Positions 33,051 to 41,940 of a stretch of DNA of 53,578 bases are shown here, piece after piece (position 1 is the first letter of the stretch; each line of letters begins with the position of its first letter). Both the position numbers and the translations under genes were made by a program. This DNA is from Clostridia bacterium. Lineage in GTDB: Bacteria > Bacillota > Clostridia > Oscillospirales > SIG627. A model generated the notes under the pieces. It was not told where the DNA came from, searched no databases, and worked only from the letters and a program-made list of their open reading frames with translations. The DNA is taken from positions 1 through 53,578 of the forward strand of contig JAFWZW010000002.1 of assembly GCA_017517325.1 (NCBI GenBank). Direction: 5' to 3'.

Positions 33051-33848
33051 ATGACCGCATATACACTTTTTTCAGGCTCTTCCGGCAACTGTATTTATCT
33101 GGAACAAAAAAATACACGCATTTTGGTTGACGTTGGCGGCAGTATGCGCCATATCAACGAAACCTTGAAGAGCCTTTCAACCTCTTTGTCCGAGATCAAC
33201 GCCATCTTTATTACCCACGAGCATTCCGATCATACCAAAGCTCTCCCAACGCTGGCAAAGCACCTTTCCATTCCCGTTTATTGTCAAAGGGAGGTGGCAA
33301 AGGAAATGTACCTGAGCCTTCTTGCAAAATCTCCGGTGGAGGCTGCGGCACTGGCAAGAATGATCCGTACCGTAGAGCCGGGCAACGAGTATGCTGTTGG
33401 CTCCTTTTTGATCACCCCTTTCAAGACCCCTCACGACAGTGTGGATAGCCAAGGCTTTATCGTGGGCGATCAGGAACTTGGCATCGCTACGGACTTGGGG
33501 CACGTTTCCCAAACCGTGCGCCGTTTTCTTACCGGGTGCCAAAGCGTGATCTTAGAATCCAATCACGATCTGGAAATGCTCTATAACGGGCCCTATCCGC
33601 CATATCTCAAGGAACGGGTGGCTTCCGGAAACGGGCATTTAAATAATGGAGAATCCGCCGCCTTTTCAGTAGATCTGCTAAAGCACGGCTGCAGAAATTT
33701 CACTTTGTTTCATTTATCCGAGGAAAACAACACCCCCACCCTTGCAAGGGGGGAGACCTTAGGTTCCCTGACGGATCTGGGAGCCGCTGAAAACGTTGAT
33801 TTTACCTTGAACGTTGCGGCGCGCTACGAGGTGACGAGGGTACTATGA
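33051..33848 (+). CDS. walJ: MBL-fold hydrolase WalJ/YycJ
   Basis: A 265-residue metallo-beta-lactamase fold protein. It opens FSGSSGNCIYLEQ and has FITHEHSDHTKAL (HxHxDH), a typical WalJ core; LESNHDLEML is the further metal site. WalJ/YycJ is linked to cell-wall control in Bacillus, where it follows walKR, and to exonuclease activity; here the next gene is rlmH, as is usual. Confidence 0.93.
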   Translation: MTAYTLFSGSSGNCIYLEQKNTRILVDVGGSMRHINETLKSLSTSLSEINAIFITHEHSDHTKALPTLAKHLSIPVYCQREVAKEMYLSLLAKSPVEAAALARMIRTVEPGNEYAVGSFLITPFKTPHDSVDSQGFIVGDQELGIATDLGHVSQTVRRFLTGCQSVILESNHDLEMLYNGPYPPYLKERVASGNGHLNNGESAAFSVDLLKHGCRNFTLFHLSEENNTPTLARGETLGSLTDLGAAENVDFTLNVAARYEVTRVL

Positions 33849-34339
33849 ATCACGTTATCATTCATATGGGCGAAACCAAGGAAAGCTATTACAGAGAAGC
33901 CTTTGATGAATTTCAAAAGCGTATGAACGGTTACGGCTCCATGCAAAGCGTAGCCTTAAAGCCCGCCAAAACACCCGGTAGGGAATTGAGTGCCGATGAG
34001 ATCCGCTTGACTCTGGAAAAAGAGGCGGAAGAGTTTGAGAAGATCCTTTCTCAACCTAAGTATCAAAAGAGCTTTAAGATCGCCCTTTGCATCGAAGGTA
34101 AAAGCCTTTCTTCGGAAGCACTCTCGCAGCTTTATCAAAAGGTTGCGATCTCGGGAAAAAATACCGTCGTGTATCTTATTGGCTCCTCCTGGGGGCTTTC
34201 TCCCCGTATCAAGAGTCTGTGTGATCTGCGCCTTTCCTTTTCTCCCATGACCTTTGCTCACTCTCTTTTTCGGGTCATGCTTGCAGAACAAATCTACCGC
34301 GCCGAGGGAATCGGTGCCGGTGCAAAATATCATAAATAA
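33845..34339 (+). CDS. rlmH: 23S rRNA (pseudouridine1915-N3)-methyltransferase RlmH
   Basis: SPOUT-class methyltransferase that modifies helix 69 of 23S rRNA, 164 residues. The C-terminal knot is YLIGSSWGLSP and LSFSPMTFAHSLFRVMLAEQ, ending in YHK, the usual last residues. It overlaps walJ by four bases. Confidence 0.95.
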   Translation: MNHVIIHMGETKESYYREAFDEFQKRMNGYGSMQSVALKPAKTPGRELSADEIRLTLEKEAEEFEKILSQPKYQKSFKIALCIEGKSLSSEALSQLYQKVAISGKNTVVYLIGSSWGLSPRIKSLCDLRLSFSPMTFAHSLFRVMLAEQIYRAEGIGAGAKYHK

Positions 34340-34352
34340 GTGAGGTATCAAT

Positions 34353-35561
34353 ATGAAAAATGCATTTACGCCGGCTCAGATCCTTTTGCCGGCAAACGGC
34401 GATTTTGAGCGATGGGCTGTCATTGCCTGCGATCAGTTTTCATCCGAAAAGGATTATTGGGATCGGGTAGGCGAGCGAGTAGGGAAGAATCCTTCTACAC
34501 TCCATATGATCGTGCCTGAAGCGTATCTGGAAGGAATCTCTATGGAGGAGGCCTCCAAAAGCCGTAACGATACTATGGCACGCTATCTGAATGAAGACGT
34601 GCTTGTTGCCATTGACGAAGCCTTCGTATACGTAGAAAGAGAGATCACCGGCGGCGGGATTCGTCGCGGCATCGTAGGAAAGATCGATCTGGAGGCCTAC
34701 GACTATCTCCCCGGTACCGAAACTCCCGCAAGAGCCAGCGAAAAAACGGTGGTCGATCGCTTGCCGCCTCGTATTCAGGTGCGCCGCGGAGCCGCATTGG
34801 AAATGCCTCACGTGCTGGTTCTCATCGACGATGAGAAGCGCAGAGTCGTGGAATCTCTCACCGAAGAAAAGGAGAGCCTTGAAAAGATCTATGATTTTGA
34901 TCTGATGGAGGAGGGCGGCCATATTGCGGGTTACGCCGTTAAGGGAACAAGAGCCCAAAAGCTGGTAAAGGAGATCGATGCTCTGGCAGAGCGTAACGTG
35001 CAATTTGTGATCGGCGACGGCAACCACTCTCTTGCCGCGGCAAAAGATACATGGCGTCAGCTTAAAAAAGATCTTACTCCCGAAGAGCAAGAGAATCATC
35101 CTGCCCGCTTTGCTCTGGTTGAGGTTTGCAACGTCTATGACGAAGGAATCGTTTTTGAGCCTATTCACCGCATCGTATTCCGTTGCGATCCCCATCACGT
35201 CCTCTCCCTTCTTCAGGAAAAAGCCTATGACCCCAACGGAAGAGAATTAAAGTATCTGGCAGGGGGCAAGGAGGGGGTAGTTCGCGTGCGAAATGAAAGC
35301 CTCGGCGCCCTCATTGCTTCGGTGCAAAGGGTGCTGGATGAATTGGAAAGCGAAGGCTGCGTGGTAGATTATATCCACGATGATAAGGCCCTTGAAAAAT
35401 TAGCCGAAACGGAAAACAGCTTTGCCCTCTTTCTTCCTAAAATGAAAAAGCAGGATCTTTTCTGTACGGTTGAAAGCTCCGGAATTTTCCCTAAAAAGAG
35501 CTTTTCCATCGGCCACGCCAGAGACAAGCGTTATTATTTGGAATGCAGAAAAATTAAATAA
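34353..35561 (+). CDS. DUF1015 family protein
   Basis: A 402-residue cytoplasmic protein of the DUF1015 family. Marks are RWAVIACDQFSSEKDYW near the start, IGDGNHSLAAAKDTW near residue 215 (a putative active-site-like GNH block) and a PARFALVEVCNVYD strand. Members occur in many anaerobes without assigned activity; some are fused or adjacent to serine-metabolism genes, which is not seen here. A perfect palindromic terminator follows. Confidence 0.9.
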   Translation: MKNAFTPAQILLPANGDFERWAVIACDQFSSEKDYWDRVGERVGKNPSTLHMIVPEAYLEGISMEEASKSRNDTMARYLNEDVLVAIDEAFVYVEREITGGGIRRGIVGKIDLEAYDYLPGTETPARASEKTVVDRLPPRIQVRRGAALEMPHVLVLIDDEKRRVVESLTEEKESLEKIYDFDLMEEGGHIAGYAVKGTRAQKLVKEIDALAERNVQFVIGDGNHSLAAAKDTWRQLKKDLTPEEQENHPARFALVEVCNVYDEGIVFEPIHRIVFRCDPHHVLSLLQEKAYDPNGRELKYLAGGKEGVVRVRNESLGALIASVQRVLDELESEGCVVDYIHDDKALEKLAETENSFALFLPKMKKQDLFCTVESSGIFPKKSFSIGHARDKRYYLECRKIK

Positions 35562-35574
35562 TCAAATGCAAAAA

Positions 35575-35612
35575 AGAAACCCTGCAGGTTTTAAAACCTG
35601 CAGGGTTTTTGA
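35575..35612. terminator. Perfect palindromic terminator, shared with the family gene at 35620
   Basis: 16-bp arms at 35577-35592 and 35593-35608 form a perfect palindrome with T-ends; it closes the DUF1015 gene on the plus strand and the lipoprotein gene on the minus strand. Confidence 0.92.
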
Positions 35613-35619
35613 ATGTGGA

Positions 35620-37371
35620 TTAACCAATGAGAGTTGCGGTGCCTACGTTTACAAGCTCACCGGTGGATACCTGAGCGGAAATGGTAACCGTATAGAGACC
35701 GTTTGCAAACTTGTTGCGAGCGGAATCAAATTCCTTGCGGGACAAAGCGAGGCTATAGACATTTGCCTGTCTGGAGCGGTAAACCCCGGAAGCAACTTCG
35801 TTTCCAACCTGATCCTGAACTACGAGGAATATGTCGGAGATGGGGTAGTTGGACGTAACGATGGAAGCGGAAACTTCCTTCCAGGTCATTTCAGGCTTCC
35901 ACTTGGAAGCGGAGATGGAAATTTTTTCTACCGGTGCAAGATCCTTGAGGTTTTTCAGATAAGCGGTAACTTCAGCTTCACCGTAGGTTGCGTCGTATGC
36001 AGCGTGGTAGGTGGAATCAAGGGTGTTCCAGAAATCAGCATCTTCCTTGTGATATTCAGCAAAGGTGAAGGGCAGATAGTTGGTAGACTGAAGATTTGCG
36101 AAGGTGTAAACGCGGTTTACGCCGCCTTGAAGGTGGTAATTGACCCCTTCAATAACACCTCTGCCGCCCCAACCCTCGATCTGCTCAAAAACGGTAATGG
36201 TGCTTGCGTTAGGATCAATGGTGCCGTTGGGTTTTTTAACAACGTTAACGGATTTAACCATCATAGCGTGGCCCTTGCTTACAAGGCAGTCAGCGGGCTG
36301 AGCCTGTGCGTAGCACTTGTAAATTCCATCAGAACCGTGAGTCTTGTTCCAATCGCGGATTACGTGGTTGGTATCGTACTTAGTGGGGTTGTAATCGGAG
36401 GTTTCGCCGAAACGGTCGATGGTCAACGCATTGGGGTATGTAAAGAAGCCAACGGGAATGAACTCGTTGCGTACGTTCATATCTGCGGTCCAGATGAAGT
36501 AAGCAGAGTTGATCACGCGGCCCCAGCCCCAGTAAGAAGCAACGGAGCACTGATTGAAGAATGCACGCAGACCGGGGTGCTTAACTTCTTCACCAACTTC
36601 CACGGAGGGGGTGTTGGCATCGCCGTATAAGTAACCGCCGTTTTGAGCAATGGCTTCGGTCAGATAGAAGATGCCGGTTTCTTCATCGTAATATTCCAAC
36701 CAGCGGTAAAGGTTGCCGGCACCGGTGCTCTGGTAGGGAACACCGATGTAAAGCTCACCCTGTTCAATGGTTTTGTTCATATAGTCTTGGTGGGTTTCAC
36801 CAACGGCTGAGGTGGGGTAATTTTTCAGGGTAGCGTTGGGAGTCCAGGTGAAGGTCAACTGGAGCTCAAAGTAATCCAGAACGATTTTGCGAAGTTCATC
36901 GCTTGACATTTCATCGTTGGCAATGGGAATCGCTTTTAGGGCTGCTGTAGTCAGCTTCTTGGACTGAGCCAAAGAAAGGGGATAGGTGGAAATATCAGCC
37001 GCAAGAAAACCGTATTTCTTTGCAGGGGTAACAACAGCAGGAACCTTTACCTGAGAAAAGTCAAGATTCTCGCTATCATCAAAACCGTTGTAATCATACT
37101 GAGTGGAGGGCTTGTAAGAGGAAGGATTGGTGTAATTCCACTTCTTTTCAGGCTCTTGATAACGGGTTTCTTCTTCGGGCTTGGGCTGTACCGTTACCAA
37201 GGGAAGCTGAGGAGTGGGAGTGGGGAACGTGTTCTCGCTCTCCTTGGTTTCAGCATTGTTCTGTGTTTCTTCAACCTGGTCTACGGTGGTAGCAGGCTCT
37301 TCGTCCTTACCGCAAGCTACCAGAGTAAAGATCATAAGAATGGAAAGAAACAGTGCAATTGCTCTTTTCAT
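35620..37371 (-). CDS. CSG/GHVRM-family lipoprotein, most divergent member
   Basis: Secreted lipoprotein of 583 residues: signal peptide with lipobox LVAC (Cys20), then a long low-complexity linker of about 120 residues rich in Glu, Thr and Pro, then one family domain. In this domain the block AIPIANDEMSSDELRKI is at 147-163, GVPYQSTGAGNLYR at 210-223, the presumed Cys is 275 (FFNQCS) and His is 368 (KGHAMM). It is the least similar copy: NACSGG reads NQCSVA and GHVRM reads GHAMM, and the segment before Cys is lengthened by about 25 residues. The C-terminal NYPISDIFLVV block is at about 510-520. AAGGAG precedes the ATG. It has its own promoter and terminator. Confidence 0.9.
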   Translation of the reverse strand: MKRAIALFLSILMIFTLVACGKDEEPATTVDQVEETQNNAETKESENTFPTPTPQLPLVTVQPKPEEETRYQEPEKKWNYTNPSSYKPSTQYDYNGFDDSENLDFSQVKVPAVVTPAKKYGFLAADISTYPLSLAQSKKLTTAALKAIPIANDEMSSDELRKIVLDYFELQLTFTWTPNATLKNYPTSAVGETHQDYMNKTIEQGELYIGVPYQSTGAGNLYRWLEYYDEETGIFYLTEAIAQNGGYLYGDANTPSVEVGEEVKHPGLRAFFNQCSVASYWGWGRVINSAYFIWTADMNVRNEFIPVGFFTYPNALTIDRFGETSDYNPTKYDTNHVIRDWNKTHGSDGIYKCYAQAQPADCLVSKGHAMMVKSVNVVKKPNGTIDPNASTITVFEQIEGWGGRGVIEGVNYHLQGGVNRVYTFANLQSTNYLPFTFAEYHKEDADFWNTLDSTYHAAYDATYGEAEVTAYLKNLKDLAPVEKISISASKWKPEMTWKEVSASIVTSNYPISDIFLVVQDQVGNEVASGVYRSRQANVYSLALSRKEFDSARNKFANGLYTVTISAQVSTGELVNVGTATLIG

Positions 37372-37423
37372 AATAATCTCCTTTGATTTTTTTAGTGAAA
37401 GAAATATCCACTTTATCTATCTA

Positions 37424-37451
37424 ATTTTATCATATTTATATTGCTTTGAAA
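37424..37451 (-). promoter_or_regulatory. Promoter of the lipoprotein gene 35620-37371
   Basis: TTTCAA (37446-37451), 16-base spacer, TAAAAT (37424-37429) on the minus strand, with ATATGA before the -10. The same layout occurs before two other family lipoproteins. Confidence 0.5.
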
Positions 37452-37514
37452 ATTGACATTTTGATAGAAAAATTAAGCGATATTTTGGGTATTTTCACTT
37501 TTTTCACGAAACCT

Positions 37515-38840
37515 TCAGTTTTTTAGCGTTGTCGTCAATACGGTTGGCTTCTCACCTGTGGAAAGCTGGCAGGAAACCGAAACCTTGTGGTTGCCGTCGC
37601 AGTATTTTTTAAGTGAGTTCTCAAACACCATGCCGGAGAGCTCTACACTCATGACGGAAGCCCGAGTGCTTCTCTTGACGTATTCGTAAACCTCGGTGCC
37701 GTTTTCATCCGTAACGGTGAGGAATACGTCGGAAATGGCGTAGTTCGTTGTAAGGACTGCTTCCTTCAGCTGACTGACCGTAACGGTATCGCCGCTGATA
37801 CTCAAAGTAGCTGTGGAGGGCTCAACGGGATCGGTACCGATCAGTTCCCCAAAGGTAAAGGGGAGGTAACTGCTTGAGAATAATTTCTGAAAGCTGACCT
37901 TTACGTCAACACCGCCTTGAATGCTCATTTCAGAACCGTCAGATTGCTCAGCGGTGGACCATTTTGAGACCTGGTCACGGTAGCGCAAGTAGCTTTGGTT
38001 GGGATCAATGGCTCCGTTTGCATCCCGCACCACCGTGGGAGCTTCCGAACACATTCTCACGTGGCCTGCCGTGCCGGAATAATAAACCAATCCGTCGGCA
38101 GGGAGCATTTTTGCGTAGGATTCGTACATAACGTCTCTTCCGTTTTGCTGGCAGATATCAATAGTCGTCAAAGGATCAGGAGAACTTTTCAGGTAATCGT
38201 CCAGATCGTCACGGTATTGGTATGTTCCGACGGGGATAAAGCCGTTCTTTTTCACCATGGATTGGGTCCAGGTGTAATTGGCGGAATTGATCACGCGACC
38301 CCAGCCCCAGAAAGCACCTACCGAGCATTGGTTGCCGAACAGCTTTGGGTTGGCCTTGTAAAGAGAAACGGGCATAACGCCGGTGAGCGTATCGTAATCC
38401 TCCAAGACCCGATAAAGGTTACCCGTTCCTACGGTTACGTAAGGAATACCGCCGAAAACGCTGCCTTTTTCCAGCGTTACGGGCTTTCCCGAGCTTTCAA
38501 TGGTATAGCTGAAGCGGGAATCCGGAGTCCAGGAAAAGGTGAGCTGCAAGTAAAAGTAGTCCAGACAAAGCTGCCTGAGCTGGTCAGTGGTCATAGAGCT
38601 GTTGGCGATGGGGAGTGCGGCTAAAGCTTCGGGTGTAAGCGGGTCTGCAACCGTGGGGTAATCGTAAGTGTCAACCTCTTCTTTTGTCACCGTTTCAACC
38701 GAAGGGGTGTTTTCAACGGTTGTAATCACTTCTTTTGTTTTCGTTTCCTTTGGCTCTTCCTGAAGCTGACTTTCGCCTCCGCAGGAAACCAAGGATGCAA
38801 CCAGAGCGAAGACTAAGAGCATCAATGCGATTTTTTTCAT
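37515..38840 (-). CDS. CSG/GHVRM-family lipoprotein
   Basis: 441-residue lipoprotein. Signal peptide with lipobox LVSC, Cys20; a charged Glu/Lys/Thr linker to about residue 65; then one family domain. Visible blocks: ALPIANSSMTTDQLRQLC (75-92), GGIPYVTVGTGNLYR (130-144), NQCSVG with Cys172, PADGL (247-251), GHVRM with His260, then the AIDPNQSY turn and a RYRDQ end. The C-terminal domain has TNYAISDVFLTV. The sequence before the ribosome site (AAGGAGG) holds a promoter. No terminator is obvious after it. Confidence 0.92.
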   Translation of the reverse strand: MKKIALMLLVFALVASLVSCGGESQLQEEPKETKTKEVITTVENTPSVETVTKEEVDTYDYPTVADPLTPEALAALPIANSSMTTDQLRQLCLDYFYLQLTFSWTPDSRFSYTIESSGKPVTLEKGSVFGGIPYVTVGTGNLYRVLEDYDTLTGVMPVSLYKANPKLFGNQCSVGAFWGWGRVINSANYTWTQSMVKKNGFIPVGTYQYRDDLDDYLKSSPDPLTTIDICQQNGRDVMYESYAKMLPADGLVYYSGTAGHVRMCSEAPTVVRDANGAIDPNQSYLRYRDQVSKWSTAEQSDGSEMSIQGGVDVKVSFQKLFSSSYLPFTFGELIGTDPVEPSTATLSISGDTVTVSQLKEAVLTTNYAISDVFLTVTDENGTEVYEYVKRSTRASVMSVELSGMVFENSLKKYCDGNHKVSVSCQLSTGEKPTVLTTTLKN

Positions 38841-38870
38841 AGAGATGACCTCCTTGAAGTTGTTTTAATT

Positions 38871-38899
38871 ATTTTATCGTATTAGAAACAAATTGTAAA
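38871..38899 (-). promoter_or_regulatory. Promoter of the lipoprotein gene 37515-38840
   Basis: TTTACA (38894-38899), 17-base spacer, TAAAAT (38871-38876) on the minus strand, again with a CGA just before the -10. Confidence 0.6.
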
Positions 38900-38907
38900 T
38901 GGTTTTA

Positions 38908-38952
38908 CGAAAAAAAAGAGAGATGCTTTGTGTGAAGCAATCTCTCTTTTTG
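38908..38952 (-). terminator. Terminator of the lipoprotein gene 38968-40293
   Basis: AAAGAGAGAT and ATCTCTCTTT form an outer stem with an inner GCTT/GAAGC hairpin, followed by a long T-run on the minus strand. It lies directly before the next family gene's promoter. Confidence 0.85.
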
Positions 38953-38967
38953 ATTGTTTTTTATAAG

Positions 38968-40293
38968 TTAGTTTATAGAAATATTTCCGTTGTAAACGTT
39001 GATCAATTCACCGTTGTAAAGCTGAACGGAAACCTCCAGAATGCCGCCGTCCGTTGCAAAGTTGTGGATCAGGCCGCTGGGGAACGCGTCGTCGATCTTC
39101 TCTGCAAGATTGACGGAGTAGATGAAGAAGGTAGGACTTCTCAGATAACGGGAGGGAATCAGTACCTTTCCGCTTTCATCCTTCATAGTAAAGATAACGT
39201 CGGAAATGTTGTAGTTAGAGGTGATAACGGAATTTTTAAGCTCGTCGTAGGTGATACCGGTCTTTCCCTCGATGCCGCTTGCAGTGACGGTGGCCTTTTC
39301 TACGGGGTCAGTTCCGAGAAATTCCTTGAAGGTGAAGGGGAGATAGCTTCCTTCGTACAATTCAGCAAAGGAAACCTCAACGTCTACACCGCCTTGGGTA
39401 AAATAGACGGTACCGTCGGACTGCGTGCGTTTGTATTTTTCAGAGGTGTTGTAGCAGATCTGGTCGCAGTAGATAATGGTACTGCGCTGACCGTCAATGG
39501 TGCCGTCATCGTTACGTACAACGTTGGGCATTTCAACAACCATACGAACGTGACCGGTATTTACGATGCCGTCTGCAGGCTTCGTAGCGGCGTAGGATTC
39601 GTACATGATCTGCTCACTGTTATCTTTGATAACGGCTTTTGCATCATAGTTGCCTCTGTGGTTTGTTTCAAAGGTAGTGAAATCATTGGGGTACGTGTAA
39701 GGCCCAACGTTTACGTAGCCGTTACCCTGGGTCATATCCTTGGTATAACCGAATTTTACGGAATTGACCACACGGCTCCAAGCCGTGCAAACACCACCGG
39801 AGCAAGCGTTACCGAACCATCTTGCATTGCCCACAAAGGGGGTGATGGTCAGAACACCGGTTTCGGAGTTGTAGTAATTGGCAACGCGATAAAGGCTACC
39901 GGAGCCTGCGGTAACGTAGGGAAGGCCGGCGTAAAGAGTTCCTTTCTTCTCTACCTCTTCTACCTTTTGGCTTTCTACGGTGTAGGTGTAGGTCTCGTTG
40001 GGGGTATAGCAGAAGGAGCAGGCAAGGCGCATATAATCCACGCAAAGCTTGCGAAGCTCATCCTCGGACATACTTTCGTTGGCAATGGGAAGTGCCTTGA
40101 GCTTTTCGATCATAGAGGTATCCTCGATCACAAGCTCCTTGTTTTCCTCTTTTGTTTCCTTCTTTTCCTCGGTCTTTTTTGTCTCTTCTTTTGTTTCAAC
40201 TTCCGTTGTGGTAGCGGGAGGCTCGGTATTACCGCAGGCTACGATGGAAAGAAGCATTACGAAACAAAGAAGAAGGGCAAGATATTTTTTCAT
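38968..40293 (-). CDS. CSG/GHVRM-family lipoprotein
   Basis: 441-residue lipoprotein, Cys20 in IVAC, then an unusually repetitive Glu/Lys/Thr linker (EETKKTEEKKETKEE). One domain: ALPIANESMSEDELRKLC (67-84), AGLPYVTAGSGSLYR (122-136), NACSGG with Cys164, YESYAATKPADG (231-242), GHVRM with His248, and the usual late block SNYNISDVIFTM. The start has AAGGAG. It shares a promoter type with the two adjacent lipoprotein genes and has its own terminator. Confidence 0.92.
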   Translation of the reverse strand: MKKYLALLLCFVMLLSIVACGNTEPPATTTEVETKEETKKTEEKKETKEENKELVIEDTSMIEKLKALPIANESMSEDELRKLCVDYMRLACSFCYTPNETYTYTVESQKVEEVEKKGTLYAGLPYVTAGSGSLYRVANYYNSETGVLTITPFVGNARWFGNACSGGVCTAWSRVVNSVKFGYTKDMTQGNGYVNVGPYTYPNDFTTFETNHRGNYDAKAVIKDNSEQIMYESYAATKPADGIVNTGHVRMVVEMPNVVRNDDGTIDGQRSTIIYCDQICYNTSEKYKRTQSDGTVYFTQGGVDVEVSFAELYEGSYLPFTFKEFLGTDPVEKATVTASGIEGKTGITYDELKNSVITSNYNISDVIFTMKDESGKVLIPSRYLRSPTFFIYSVNLAEKIDDAFPSGLIHNFATDGGILEVSVQLYNGELINVYNGNISIN

Positions 40294-40338
40294 ATTTTTT
40301 CTCCTTATTTGTATTTCGAGCTCACAAACTCTCTCTTT

Positions 40339-40366
40339 ATTCTATCACATTTTTTTTATGTTGAAA
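40339..40366 (-). promoter_or_regulatory. Promoter of the lipoprotein gene 38968-40293
   Basis: TTTCAA (40361-40366), 16-base spacer, TAGAAT (40339-40344) on the minus strand, preceded by TGTGA. Confidence 0.5.
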
Positions 40367-40417
40367 ATAGATATTTTTTACAAAAATATCGTATGATTTC
40401 GGTGCTTTTTTACATCG

Positions 40418-40456
40418 CAAAAAATCAGGAAGGCGATTTTGCCTTCCCGATTTTAT
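40418..40456 (-). terminator. Terminator of the lipoprotein gene 40469-41791
   Basis: AAAATC-GGAAGGC pairs with GCCTTCC-GATTTT around a 6-base loop; T-rich flank on the minus strand. Confidence 0.85.
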
Positions 40457-40468
40457 AAAAGCTTGAAA

Positions 40469-41791
40469 TTATGCAGTCAGAATTCCGGAGTATGCCGTAA
40501 CCATCTCTCCCGTTGAGATTTGGCAAAGGAGCGTTACGGTGTGGTCACCGCTGCCCGCTAACGCTTTGAGCTGATTTGTAATAGCGGAGATCATAACCTC
40601 CTTTTCCATATCCACGCTCTTTGTGAAAAAATTGGTCATTCTTCTGGGAAAATTGAGTTTTTCCGATCCGTCGGGAGCCGTAACCTTCAGGAATACGTCG
40701 GAAATGGCGTAATTGCAGGTGAGCGTGGTTGCCGTGAGCTGATCGATGGTAACGGTGGGGCTTTCGATACCGAGGGTTGCGTTGGAGGCTTCCACGGGAT
40801 CTGTCCCCAAAAACTCACCGAAGGTAAAGGGAATGTAATTGGTTTTAAATAACTCACTAAAGGAGATCTTAACGCGCACGCCGCCTTGAGCCTTGTAGGG
40901 GGTGCCGTCTGTTTGCTTGCGGTCGTGGTTGACCTCGTTTACGTATTTTACCTGATCGGAGTAAAAAAGAAAGCTCTTCTCTCCGTCAATGGTGCCGTCA
41001 TCATTTCGCATAACCGAGGGCTCGCCGGTCACCATTCTTACATGGCCGGGATGAACCAGACCGTCTGCAAGCTTTACCAGTGCGTAGGATTCAAACATGG
41101 TCTGCTCACCGTTGGCGGCGACAACGTCGGAAGCGGTGTATTTGTTGGGGCTTTCAGAACGTACCTCGTGAAAATTTTCAACGGTATCGGGATAGGTGTA
41201 AGGCCCCACCCGCAGACAGCCGTTGTGGTGAGTGAGAGACCATGTCCAGGCAAGATCAGCAGAATTGATCACCCTCTGCCATGCCCATCCAACGCCGCCG
41301 GAGCAGGCGTTGCCGAATCTCAGCCCTGCGTTTAAAAAGGCAGACATATCAATGGTGCCGGTGGCTTCGTCATAGTATTCCATAGCACGGTAAATATTGC
41401 CGGAGCCGGTACTGATATAGGGGATCCCGCCGTAAACGGTGCCGGGTTCACGGGTGATATTAAGGTCCTCGTGGGTAAAGGTCTGCTGGGGCATCCATGG
41501 AAATTCAAGAGAAAGGTGCAAAAAGTCAACGCAGATCTTTCGAAGCTCATCTGCTGACATAGAAGCGTTTGCAATGGGAATGGCGGCAAGCTTCTGCTTG
41601 GTGCTCTTATCCTCCACCGTGTAATTGTTGGGCTCGGCTGTGTGCTTCCACTTGTCATCCGGCATTCCGGTTTCAGTTTCGGAAGTAGAGGAGAAAACTT
41701 CCTGCGTTACGGTTTTATCGGCCGTTTCACTGCAGGAAACCGTGGAAAAAAGCAATAATATAGATAAAAGAATTAAAGAAAACCGTTTCAA
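40469..41791 (-). CDS. CSG/GHVRM-family lipoprotein (TTG start)
   Basis: 440-residue lipoprotein with lipobox TVSC. The TTG at 41791 is chosen over the ATG at 41812 for two reasons: AAAGGTAGG lies at good distance before it, and it places the lipobox Cys at residue 20, exactly as in the four other lipoprotein copies. One domain: AIPIANASMSADELRKIC at about 70-87, GGIPYISTGSGNIYR, NACSGG with Cys163, SYALVKLADG, GHVRM with His250, then CNYAISDVFLKVT. A shorter linker than its neighbours. Own promoter and terminator. Confidence 0.9.
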   Translation of the reverse strand: MKRFSLILLSILLLFSTVSCSETADKTVTQEVFSSTSETETGMPDDKWKHTAEPNNYTVEDKSTKQKLAAIPIANASMSADELRKICVDFLHLSLEFPWMPQQTFTHEDLNITREPGTVYGGIPYISTGSGNIYRAMEYYDEATGTIDMSAFLNAGLRFGNACSGGVGWAWQRVINSADLAWTWSLTHHNGCLRVGPYTYPDTVENFHEVRSESPNKYTASDVVAANGEQTMFESYALVKLADGLVHPGHVRMVTGEPSVMRNDDGTIDGEKSFLFYSDQVKYVNEVNHDRKQTDGTPYKAQGGVRVKISFSELFKTNYIPFTFGEFLGTDPVEASNATLGIESPTVTIDQLTATTLTCNYAISDVFLKVTAPDGSEKLNFPRRMTNFFTKSVDMEKEVMISAITNQLKALAGSGDHTVTLLCQISTGEMVTAYSGILTA

Positions 41792-41824
41792 AAAAAGAAA
41801 CCTACCTTTCATTTTTATGAATCT

Positions 41825-41853
41825 AAATTATCACATTCGGTTTAAAAAAGCAA
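41825..41853 (-). promoter_or_regulatory. Promoter of the lipoprotein gene 40469-41791
   Basis: TTGCTT (41848-41853), 17-base spacer, TAATTT (41825-41830) on the minus strand, preceded by TGTGA. Confidence 0.4.
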
Positions 41854-41898
41854 TGGATATTTTTCGAAAAATTTTCGAAATGATTCCTCTTCTCCAAA

Positions 41899-41930
41899 GA
41901 AAAAGCAGAGCGTTTCGCTCTGCTTTTTAC
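41899..41930 (-). terminator. Terminator of the three-domain gene
   Basis: AAGCAGAGCG pairs with CGCTCTGCTT around a TTT loop, followed by T-rich sequence on the minus strand. It lies between the 41941 stop and the promoter of the next gene. Confidence 0.9.
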
Positions 41931-41940
41931 TTTAGTGCTT

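Noticed and set aside
38899-40458. A 519-residue plus-strand reading frame
   Set aside because: Antisense to the family lipoprotein at 38968-40293; no domains, promoter or ribosome site of its own.
41792-41812. ATG start at 41812 for the lipoprotein gene
   Set aside because: No ribosome site; would move the lipobox Cys to residue 27, whereas all other copies have Cys20.
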